Shown piece by piece: positions 54,307 to 64,000 of a stretch of DNA of 64,000 bases. The position numbers and the translations under genes were made by a program. The DNA is from Ficedula albicollis (taxonomy: Eukaryota; Chordata; Aves; Passeriformes; Muscicapidae). The stretch is taken from positions 28,894,901 through 28,958,900 of the forward strand of contig NC_021674.1 in assembly GCF_000247815.1 (NCBI RefSeq), written 5' to 3'. Each line of letters opens with the position of its first letter. Position 1 is the first letter of the stretch. Under the pieces are notes generated by a model. The model searched no databases. It worked only from the letters and a program-made list of their open reading frames with translations, and was not told the DNA's origin.

Positions 54307-55429
54307 TCCAATATGACCACAGTACAGACATGTACCCAGTAATCCATAATAATCTGTAATGGGCCAAGCAAAATGGTAATCCAGCCCTAGCTGAGGATAG
54401 CAGGCTAGTACTTTTATCTAAAGAAACCTCAAAACTATAATGCTGTTGGAACACAGAAGCCTGGGAGTTTTGAACTTTCTGTGCTTTCTGATACTGAGCC
54501 CCAGGAGAACACTGCTTTTGACTTGAAGCCTGAAGAAGGAGCATCTTTGCAGGACCCAAACCCACAGAATACAGGCAATTCACAAAATACAAACAGAGAA
54601 TTAGTCCCATGCCACTGAAAATTGTATATGCTTAAAATGAAATGTTCTGATTTTCATAGCAGAGAAAAGCAGCCTGGCCAGCAGGCTGATCTGCCCTACT
54701 GTCACAGCCTTACTGACCTCTCACAGTCACAGCATGACCATGTTAGGTCCTAGAACATTTGTCAAGAATCCAATAAAGTGGGTCTGTCCAGAAAAGAAAA
54801 CAGGATTTGGCTTTTGGCAGAGAGCACTGTAGAGTGGAAACAAAATCACCTGTGTGCCACAGCAGCAGAGATGGATGCACTTGTGCTGGGCAAGAGAGAG
54901 AGGTGTTAGTCTGGCATCCTTGGGTGGGAGAGGGTCCATCCACTATATGGCTACAGCCATGCTTTGGGGTGGCTGAGAAACCCCTGGAGACAGCAAGGTA
55001 AGGCTATGCCCTAAGCCTCTTTTGTTCAGCTGCTCCTGGTTTACAGATTAGTTTATTTGCAGAGATGAACAGTTTGAGACAGCCAGCACTAGGTGTGAAT
55101 TCATGCTGTATTTGCCCATCTGTCGTCCCTCCCCTTCCTCTTCCATCACTCTGAATTTGTCTAAGCATTGTAATATATTTATTGTCTCATAATTTACTTC
55201 ATTATGACTAGAAAACGAATAAAAGTGCTATTTGCTCAACGCAATACTTCTTTTTTTCATTATCAGTTTATTTAATCGGCTTGAATTGTGGAATTGGCTG
55301 CTACGTAGATATCCCAAACCGTGCTCTGAATTTTTTCTCAGAGTGGGGACCGCACAGGCAGTGGCTGCCCAGTAGACATATGGGCAGCTGACAGCATCAA
55401 GACACCCCACCAGCAGCTCAGTCGTCTGG

Positions 55430-56130
55430 CAGATTGCCTCAGCGAGTCAGGCTCGATGAATCAGTCCTTCTGCGGCGCTGGGAGGGCGGGGACGCCTCTG
55501 CTCCAGAAGGCTGCTGCAGAGAGGCAGGGAGGCAGGGAGGCAGGGAGGCAGGGAGGCACAGCCCCCGGAGCTACAGCCTCGGGGTGGCTGGCAGTGTCCG
55601 AGTGAGCTTGGGTCTGGCTCGTCTGGGGCTGCAGAGGCAGAGCTTCAGCCGCGTTACTCTGGGGTGAGGATGTGTCACTAGCTTGATGCCTGCTCCTCTC
55701 TCTGCTGCAGTGGGGAGTTTCACAGCCTGGAAATGCCATGGGGAGGAATTCAACAGCGCTGCCAAGGTTGGGCAGTGGGAGAGGGGAAGAGAAAAAAAAT
55801 TGGCTTGGAACTGTCTTGTCTCTCTGTGCCTATTCCCTTCTAGTCCTGAAAGGGGGCCAAATGTTCTTGTAAGCTGACCAGGCAACGAAGCCAAGGGGAC
55901 CCCTGCTTCTCTCCTCCACCCTTGGGTCCCTGCAGCCTCCCCTGGCTGTGTTTCAGCCAGAGATGTGGCAGCCCCTGAGTGGGCAGAAGAAGGAATAGCC
56001 CCCGAGAGTCACCTTCAGAGCCTGGCTCCTCCAGCCCAGGGCCTCACAGAGCCCAGGCTGGCTGCTGTCACAGGCTGCTGGCTGAAGAGAGGGGCAGGGA
56101 CAGCTCTGTCTTCTCTGGGTGGTGTCAGAC
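55430..56130. other. GC-richer block with an 8-bp minisatellite; possible unrecognised exon or regulatory region
   Basis: This patch is clearly richer in G and C, and in CpG, than its surroundings. It contains GGCGCTGGGAGGGCGGGGAC at about 55473-55492 and about 4.5 units of GGAGGCAG at 55521-55558. A CTGGGGTGAGG word near 55658-55668 could be a splice donor. Frames are open on both strands and share no known domain. It could be an intronic CpG-rich regulatory element, a non-coding exon or merely compositional drift. Confidence 0.35.
55521..55558 (+). repeat. Minisatellite, GGAGGCAG unit, about 4.5 copies
   Basis: The repeat of GAGGCAGG is exact within the GC-richer block and produces the Gly-Arg-Glu-Ala-type repeat in the overlapping chance frame. 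Confidence 0.93.
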
Positions 56131-59100
56131 AAACCATTCTCAGTGGCACTAGAAATGCTGCAATCTCTTTGCTAGAAAAAAAAACAGTGCAGAAATACGT
56201 GTCTCGTGTATGATTTGCTTAGAGTTATGACCCCCATTGAGCACACAAGGCTATATGTATGGCTAGTAGTTTGAATTGTTTGGGTTTTTTTTCCTCTGGG
56301 GACACTAGCAACTTCTATGCAGTGAAGAGCTCTTTGCAAGGGGAGAGATGAAATGACCACTGGAGCAGGATTCCCACTTGTGAGGGGTATTGACAAAAGC
56401 CCTAGTGACTGCAGCAGTCCCATTTCAGGGCACAGTACTGCACCTTTTACAACAGGTTGGTGTGGGGTGAAGACATTGTGCTATACAAACTGCCAAACTC
56501 TTCTGCATATGAAGTTTTTGCTGTTTGTTTTTTCTTACTAAAACATTATATAATTTTTTGGTTCACCCTTCCTCTTTTTTTCCCTATTTGGGTTATTTTC
56601 ATGGTAGATAATTTTATTTGCTGTGGTTAATTAACTAATTATGCCAGAGCTGGAGTATTTTTCAGACTAAACCCTTTCTTTCATTGTTCTTAAACAGCTT
56701 TCATTCTGATGCAGCTTCTGACAGTTTGCTGGTCTCTGTACCTCCCCTTTTAAGGGCTGGGTTAACATGCTTGCTGAGATTCACACCCAAACCAAGTATG
56801 TCTGCACTAGGTCAAAACCTGTTTCCTACCCTCTTTATGTGATTTCAGTCCAGAAATGTTCTGTGGGTTTAAGGTAGCAAAGGGAGCCCAAGAAAAGCAA
56901 TAGAAACTTACAGGAGTCCTTCCTACTTAAATCCCTGAGGACATGATCTGTGTTTTCTTGGCTCCTGTCATTTTCCTCTCCTCTGCTTAACCCCGGTTAA
57001 GCTTGCTGATGACAGGCAGGCATGTAAAAGGGTTGTAGGCTGTTTTTCAAATCAGGTCACATTTACTGGTTCCCAAACAAAAGATGTTATTTTGGGGAAT
57101 TTTTGAAGCTAGTACCTCAGTTTAGCCAAAGCAAACTTTAATCTGGCAACATAATGGGACAGAACCACAATGTAATTCACTGTTCACATTGAACAAGGAG
57201 CAGATTTAAAAACTGATTTAAAAAACCTAGATCAATGGTAATTGGTCTTACAGTCATTGCAGCAATGTGCAACATCTGGCTAGCACACCCTCCAAACACC
57301 TGCCTCTGCAATGGCTATGAAGAAACAAACCATGTATCAACTCAGTTTTATTTTCTAGCCCTGTTTAAAATGGAACAAACACTGGAATATCTCTCCCATG
57401 GGAAATTCAAATTTTGCAACATCTGTTTTCGTAGACTAAAATTTCTCCATAACAGTTGTTTTGTTTGCTTATGAAAAAAAAAAAAATTCATGTCATATGG
57501 AAATGTGGAAGTGTTGCTATCAATCTCTTTGTGGATGTTACAGCTTTGGGAATGACAGTCCCATTTCCACCATACATCATGCCTCTTGAGGAGTCACTCT
57601 CCTCCTGGATGTAAGGCTCCCTAAATTCATCACATTCACTTTGCTCCCTGACAGTAGCAATAGATACCACACTTCTCCCGCCCCAGCTGCACCCTCCCTG
57701 CTACTGGCGAAACAAAAAGCACTTAGGTGAAACAAAAAGGCTCTCTTATATATTCTCAGATGTTTTGCCCAATTTTGAGAGTGTGATGTTTTGCAGTTTT
57801 GCAGGCAGTGACAGCACAGCTCAGCAGGTGCCACGTATTGCTGTTCATCCGCAGTGCTGTCTCTTACACCTTGTTTTAATGACAGTTCAAAAGGCAGAGA
57901 GCTTCACAACATTTAGCTAAAGGCAGAGGAATGAAGATGGAAGATAAAATCTTAAAGGGGTGACATGAACACATGGAAAGGTACATGAAGGCAGAGGGAT
58001 CAATTTGGGGCAAAAAAAAAAAAAATCCTGTTTATCTTTATTCCTCCTTTTCATTCCCAAATAAGAATTACATGTAACTTAGCTTAATGTATTCCTTCTT
58101 TTCATGTTCCCCTCTGGATTTTTCTGCAAATCAAGAGCTTAGTAGTGTTAAGTCACAACAGACCTCTTATCAGGACTAGATACTCTTTTCCCAATTGTGA
58201 TTTAATTTAGGGCCAGACTGAAATTTCTTTGCTTTTATTTTCTATTCAGAATTATCAAGCTTGCGGGTCTGCGAGACTTTTTGCTAAGTAGTGATCTCTG
58301 AGATCTATGACTGTTGACTTTTCTGTCATAGATCTTCTCTTTAAATATTTCTGCTAGATAAATTGTTTGAGCCTGTGTTTTATGATTTGACTGCCTGTTT
58401 GTCTTTCTGCTGTTTCTTCTCACCCCACTATTTTTAGATACCTCCTCTGATAACCAATATTTTGCTGAGCACAGATAGGTGAATACATACTTAGGACACA
58501 GTTTCATGAGCCAATATAGGATGCTTCTTATACATGTGCGTATCACAAACATAATGGTAACTATAGCTGAGATAATCACAAGGGGAACAACCTTCTGTGA
58601 GGACATGGAGATTAGAAATTCAGTGCTGCTTCCAAGGGTGGGTTAACACACACAGTTCCCTAAAAATCCACTATATTCTCTACTCCACCACAGAGGTAAA
58701 ATGAGGTGCTTTCTTTTGCTGTACAGCAGGCCAGGAATGGAAGCAGAACAGACTTTTCTGTCGGTTTCAGTCCTATTTTTCATCCTCAGAAGCTATGGAA
58801 ACTTAACTGCTGTTCAATCAGATCTGGATGAGCACCAAAACTTTGCAGAGACTAACTATTCAATGAAATATTCAAGCTTTTCTTAATTAGACGGTTGTTA
58901 ATTTTAAATATCTATAGGTAGAACAACTCAGAAATTTGTAGATCTGTTTCCTCCAAAATGAAAAGTGAAATTATGAAAGGTGTAAGAAAAATTCGTAGGA
59001 AATAATATTCTATTCCATTAATATTTTAAAGGTTTTCATTGAAAAACAAGCTTCTTAAGTTCTGTTTTTGAAAATGGGTGTCTGAGCAGGCTAACTTTTT

Positions 59101-61274
59101 TCTTGAATCTATGAATACTCTTATTAGAAACAAAAGATGCTAACAAAACCACTGCATTTTAATTTTTTGTAAAATAAACTGCAGCTTCTGAGAACTACAA
59201 GGTACTTTTCTGTTATGAATATGGAAAAAGCTCTGTTAAACTTCACAGCAGAAATTTGCAGTGTGTATCAGAGAGTTAGCATTTTGGCAATCTCACATGC
59301 CTTCTGTTTTGTTTACAAAAAAGGTGAGTGTAGCTGTCAGCCTACACAAGCAGACTGCCTGGCTCCCCTGGAGAGGTTTCTGTACCCCCAAGTTCCAGTG
59401 TTTAGTTCAGACAAAGGGTGCAGAGGCAGCTCAGGGTGGGTTGCTTTTCCTCCTCCTGTGCTCAGCTGGAGTGGGGTGAGAGCCACTCTCACTTTTCTGG
59501 GGGGCCACCAGGGCAGGCCCCTCACCTTGCCAGGACAGGGGCAAGACTCTGTCTCTGCATAGGGATTTGGAGCTCTGAGCAGCCAGGAAGGCTGAGCTTG
59601 TGTGGCTGAGCCATTTCTAGACAATCCACTAGCCTAAACATAGTCCAGCTCTCTTTTATGCATGATTTTTTTTCCTACAGAGCGACCATAAATAAAAGTT
59701 TTGGTGGCTAAAATCAGCAACTATGTCTCCAAGTGACTGATACACTACTCCCACAGGCAGCCCTTTTGGAAGCTGGTTCGTGATGTTGTTACACTGCTGT
59801 TTTTGGGATAAGTCGTGTGCTTCAGAATGCACTTCTCAGCACAACTGCAAATGAAATGTCTGCCACAGACACAGATAGAGTGGACAGTAAATTATTGCCT
59901 TTCTGACATTTTCTTTCTGCAAAGTGAACAACAGTGAACGGAGTTTAGAAGTGACAATATTCAGTCTTAAACTACTTCTCTGGTACCTCCTATCAGTGAT
60001 TTGGTTTCCCCACTCTTGTGGTACATGCACATGTTAATCAAAAATGATACTCTGACTTGAGAAGAACCTCCTAGAGAGCTGATTATTTTTGTTGGCTTGG
60101 AAGAACTCAGGAGTTTATCTGTACCTGGGATGTTCCATCATCTTCAAATTCTCAGGCTCTGAGTAGCTATGACCCTGAGGGGAGTGCAGTGCAACTACTA
60201 ATCATCAGTAACAATGGGATATTCTCCATGGGCATCATGTGCTATTGTCAGTAGATCAGAGAACTGCTGCTGACCTTCAATAAAGAGAAAAGCAAAGGAT
60301 AAAGGTCACCTTTGTTTCATCTACACAACAAAAGTTTTGGAAATGGCTTGTCATGAAAGCATTAAAGCTCTGCTGCACAAAACCCTTGGGCTGGACAGTG
60401 CTGGCTTCCCCAACACGTGTGGTAGTAGAATCACTTTGGAACTGAGTAGTACTGCAGAAACTAACATGCTAAGCTGAAAAGGTACTGGTTTTACATTCCT
60501 CTGTGTTCATGTGGTCCTGTGACCTCCAGAAAAAGCTGCTAAATCTTAGGGGACTTTTTCTATGTCACTTTTAATAATGATAATAACACACAGAAGTACC
60601 TAACAGTCACAGACATGTTTCAATTGGAAGTGACTGGATGCAAAGAAAACCTATCTTTGGACACTCTAGAACTGGCTTTAAATATCTTTTATACATGAAA
60701 TACCATGGTCTTCCTCTTTCCATGTTGTCTTTATATCCCTTTCAATTTCAACCTGTCATCCTAGGTATTTTTCCATCATTGAAGTCTTGATACTTGTTTT
60801 CATGTTTATCATGGCCTTGCACAAGTTTTCTTTCTTTCTCAAGTCTATCCTTCAATCATTTTATAAAACTGATTTTATAAAATGCCATTAACGATCTAGC
60901 CAGTCATCTTGGCCAGTAACAGACCATCCATGTGATTATTTTTTATATTCCAAATCTCCACAACACCTCGCCTCCTCTCTGCAAGTACAGAAGTTCATAT
61001 CATCCTCTGATTCTTCAGAACTTTAATAATTCTCAACGGCTTTAAATAGACTATGTCTCCATCCTACCTCCAAGTCTGTTCTGGTGTTTTTTCTTTGTGC
61101 ACAGATGTGTAGACCCCTCTTTATCTTTCTCAGGCTGAAGCGAGGACCATTCAAAGAGGAAATGAGGTGCAATATTTTGATGTGGTATGAACCAGTAGAC
61201 AGAGGTAGAATCAACAGCTTTTCAATCCCTGAGAAATCCCTGTGTCCAGTAAACCGCAGTGCTGTGGATCAGTG

Positions 61275-61375
61275 GAAGAATCCTGGATAAAGTCCCCAGC
61301 CTGTGCTGGGCTCTGCTGAACAGAAGATCAGACTGGATGATCATGACCACCCATACCACTTTTACCATTTGGGAA
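61275..61375 (+). mobile_element. Possible CR1 3'-end relic
   Basis: CCTGTGCTGGGCTCTGCTGA and ATCAGACTGGATGATCATGA resemble the terminal CR1 3' UTR ('ggttggactagatgatctcc'), followed by a degraded tail. Weak. Confidence 0.4.
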
Positions 61376-62107
61376 CCTCTTACAAAGGCAAGAACATAAA
61401 ATCAGTCAGACTGTCAATCAAAGTCTTCTGTTGAAGTCAGCAGGTTCAGTAAAACTGAACATCTCTGTGTAAGCTAATGCTGTAATTGTATGCAGCAAGG
61501 TTTCAATTGTCTTACCTTTTGTGAGTGAATACACATCACTTTAGCTGGCAGTCACATCACAGCTGTCATATGGATCTTAGGCTGTATCAAAAAAAGGTAC
61601 TGCATGGCCTCATCTTCCTTGAGAGCTAAGTAGAGCCTTTACAGCTGTCATGGCAGCATCTGCCAAGCTTTCAGTCAGTACTTGTCACCAAGTACCAGCC
61701 CTTCCTGAACGTTACTGAAAGTAAGGCTGATGGAAACAACAGGTACTGACCATTTCAGAGACTGCTGTCTGTCTAGAAGTCTGGTAGGAAAGACCCCACC
61801 AAAACTTAAGCAGTGTCCACAGGTGCAGAAAGCATATGGTAGGATCAAAGTCTTTCTCTAGCCTTGTTTATTCTCTGGGTAAGCTATTAAGCTATAATCC
61901 ACAAAGTGTCTCCTATCCTGTTCCAGTAAAATCTTGTGAATTGATTTTATCTCAGCAAGATACAGCTTGCAAAAAGCACTTGTACTTGAATAAACTAAGA
62001 GGATATTATGACACTTTGCATTGGGCTGCATCTGAGATGGAAAAATATGTAAATGTGTACTGCTTTCTTGCTCCACTGTAGGGATGTTCTTTACTAGCCA
62101 GACCCTT

Positions 62108-62229
62108 GGATTGTTGCACCCAGGGATATTTTGAGCATTGCAGACACACCTCTCTGGCTTTCAGGGATTGGATTGTTGCACCCAGGGATATTTTGAGCAC
62201 TGCAGACACACCTCTGTGGCTTTCAGGAT
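62108..62229. repeat. 62-bp tandem duplication
   Basis: GGATTGTTGCACCCAGGGAT starts at 62108 and 62170. The copies differ at two bases (GCATTG/GCACTG, CTCTCTGG/CTCTGTGG). Non-coding. Confidence 0.95.
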
Positions 62230-64000
62230 GCCTTCTGTGCTGTGATTCACTGTGGAAGAGGTTTGGTCTAGATGTGTCTTTTGGGGTATATTTCTGTCTG
62301 GGCTGGTCAGTGGTCCCTGCAGCCATTCATCAGTGTCACCCTCTTTGCTGCTTCTCCTGCTGGTTTTGATTTGTCTGTGTGAAGCCTTGAGCATTGCAAA
62401 GCCAGCAGAACTGCAGTTGAGACATTGCAAGAGCAGTTTTCTTTTAAGAAATAATCACAGGCTCAGCACAGTGGTACAGATTAGGCCTGGTTTAGTGAGC
62501 ACAAGCTCAGCCTTAAAACGACTGCTGGTCGTCACTGAAGGAGTTATTAAGTAAGACACAGTGTGCCTGTGGCTGGGTGAGCAGTCTCAGTACCAGAGAG
62601 CTCACCAGGGCCCCTGTGCACATACCCATGACTCTACTCTGATTTATACCAAGATGAAAATGCTGATGCCTTTGCATTTTTTCTGCATTTTCTTTTATGG
62701 TCATATTGACCCACATACTTAAAATTCACCTTTATCTGAGTCATCCTGCATCCATGGCAAAACTGTCTTTGTCTCATCCTTAGAAGTGTGCATTTCTGAC
62801 ATCAAACTTGCAATTTCTGCTTAGGTAGGGGGGTTGTGTTTCATCCCATTTTCCTAGCTAGGTCTGCTTTTTTAATGACTTTGTAGACTTTTGTGTGGGC
62901 AACCACAGCAGCCATTTCTCTACCAAGCTTTAAATCTATTTTAGCCAGAACCATTGGAGGAGCCATTTCTACCTGTATAGGGTTGTCTTATAGACAAAAA
63001 TGGAGCCAGGTGTTCCTTCAACTCATGGTAGATGTCTCTTCAGTTATAGAAAGCATTTCCATTAGAGATTGTTCTCGTGCTTTCAAATATTGGTTAAAAC
63101 TTTCTGAAATGCTCAAAGTGTTTGCCTGACACTAGTGAATGTTCACAGAAAAATGACCCTTTGCTGTCATCACATGGGTCACTCTGAAGATGTACACAGC
63201 TTCTTGAGGGAGACAGACTTTGTAATTTGAGAAGGTTGCTTTGGGATAAAATATTGTGCTAGCACCTTCTCTGTCGAACTGAGAGCAGTGTAGAAATTTG
63301 TAGCTTCAAATATCTGTCCCTTCATATGATTACAGGTTGCTCTCTTCAGAGACAAAAAAAGTGTTCTATAATGTCACATAGAAATTATGAACACAGAAAG
63401 GAGGAAAACTTGTGTATGTTTGCTTTTGAACCTTTGAAAGCTTGTCCCTGAAAGTAGAGCAAATCCAAGTTTGCTGAGCAATACGTAAAAGGCCAGTTGT
63501 ACTGGGAGTGGGCTTTCCTCTCTCGAGGAATCATGAGAGTGTTGGAAAGCAGTAGACAGAGAAATGCTGAACATGAGCAGTTTGAGAAAGAAAAAGAGAA
63601 GCTATCATCTCTTAAATTCTCTGCTGGGGACGGTGTGATAAGTGATGCATACAGATACACTCCTACAAGATAACCCTTTTTTAGGCTCTACCATATGTTC
63701 AGGAGCAGCAGTCACATTTGTCTTCGTGCTGGAGGGAGGGTGGAGTGATTCATTCCATAGCAAGGTAAAAAAAAATATCCACATAGCAGTGGCATCAGAA
63801 ATATGGCTATGAAAGTTCTGGGACACTTTAGAGAATAAAGAGGCCAGTATTTGCCCACAAACCCAGAGTGCACATGAGGAAAAAAACCTGCACGAAATCT
63901 GTGGCAGGCTACCATACATTTACACTAGAGTGAGAAATTATGCAGTTTATAGAAACTTTTCTGTTCATTCACCTTTTCAATGGCACTGCAAAATGTTGCC
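62230..64000. other. Intronic stretch, nothing recognised
   Basis: Only chance frames (up to 104 codons on -). No TE, RNA gene or splice-consistent exon for the remaining LRFN2 domains is visible. Confidence 0.6.

Larger units (their letters stand above)
54307..62107. other. Intronic stretch with a GC-richer block
   Basis: No exon is recognised. The 55430-56130 block is listed separately. A-rich runs lie at about 57472-57484 and 58012-58024. Frames on both strands at 58235-58606 and 59215-59624 are similar in length to chance frames elsewhere. Confidence 0.5.
45403..64000 (+). other. LRFN2: Downstream intron of LRFN2 (inferred; right end outside the window)
   Basis: This stretch begins at the GTAAGT donor. 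No sequence encoding the expected remainder of FN3, a transmembrane helix or the LRFN2 cytoplasmic tail appears on the + strand up to 64000. The whole interval is therefore read as intron. LRFN genes have long introns around the main coding exon, so the size is not surprising. Confidence 0.75.

Noticed and set aside
58235..58606. A 123-codon - strand frame with a hydrophobic start
   Set aside because: Low-complexity AT-rich translation with no family resemblance and no splice or start support.

Overview
The window looks like a piece of a bird chromosome, probably a songbird. It has one vertebrate-type coding exon in 64 kb, with consensus splice sites. CR1 LINE fragments, the typical avian retrotransposon, occur in both orientations. 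There is one solo LTR with a 6-bp target-site duplication, a few eroded MIR-like SINE relics, and otherwise AT-rich non-coding DNA. I see no bacterial or phage features, CRISPR array, rRNA or tRNA gene.

The only gene I can support is LRFN2 (SALM1) on the + strand. Its first coding exon occupies about 44010-45402, with the ATG at 44030. It encodes the signal peptide, LRRNT, seven leucine-rich repeats, LRRCT, an Ig domain and the start of the fibronectin III domain. It ends at a strong GT donor in phase 2. The rest of FN3, the transmembrane helix and the cytoplasmic tail must lie in a later exon beyond the window. Everything upstream (1-44009) and downstream (45403-64000) is best read as LRFN2 intron, although an unseen non-coding exon or promoter cannot be excluded.

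Layout. 1-9.7 kb holds a long near-perfect hairpin (3708-3864), a MIR-like relic and a CR1 reverse-transcriptase relic. 9.75-11.93 kb is a 1.1-kb tandem duplication. 14.7-20.6 kb has CR1 pieces, a 94-bp duplication and the solo LTR, which is interrupted by three long poly-C runs. 27.3-32.6 kb has further CR1, including a convergent pair. 35.1-36.2 kb is a 0.5-kb tandem duplication. 42.5-43.8 kb is a 1-kb purine tract containing 177 perfect GGAAG units, followed by 244 consecutive C, ending only 220 bp before the LRFN2 exon. After the exon there are short tandem duplications at 50.95, 54.1 and 62.1 kb, a GC-richer block at 55.4-56.1 kb and weak repeat relics.

Most other open reading frames are chance frames, CR1 remains, or translations of simple repeats (poly-Pro, poly-Gly, Phe-Pro-Ser-Leu-Pro). 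The points most worth a second look are the hairpin, the purine/poly-C block beside the LRFN2 exon, and the cluster of very young tandem duplications. All three could be real biology or assembly artefacts. I found no convincing new gene system.
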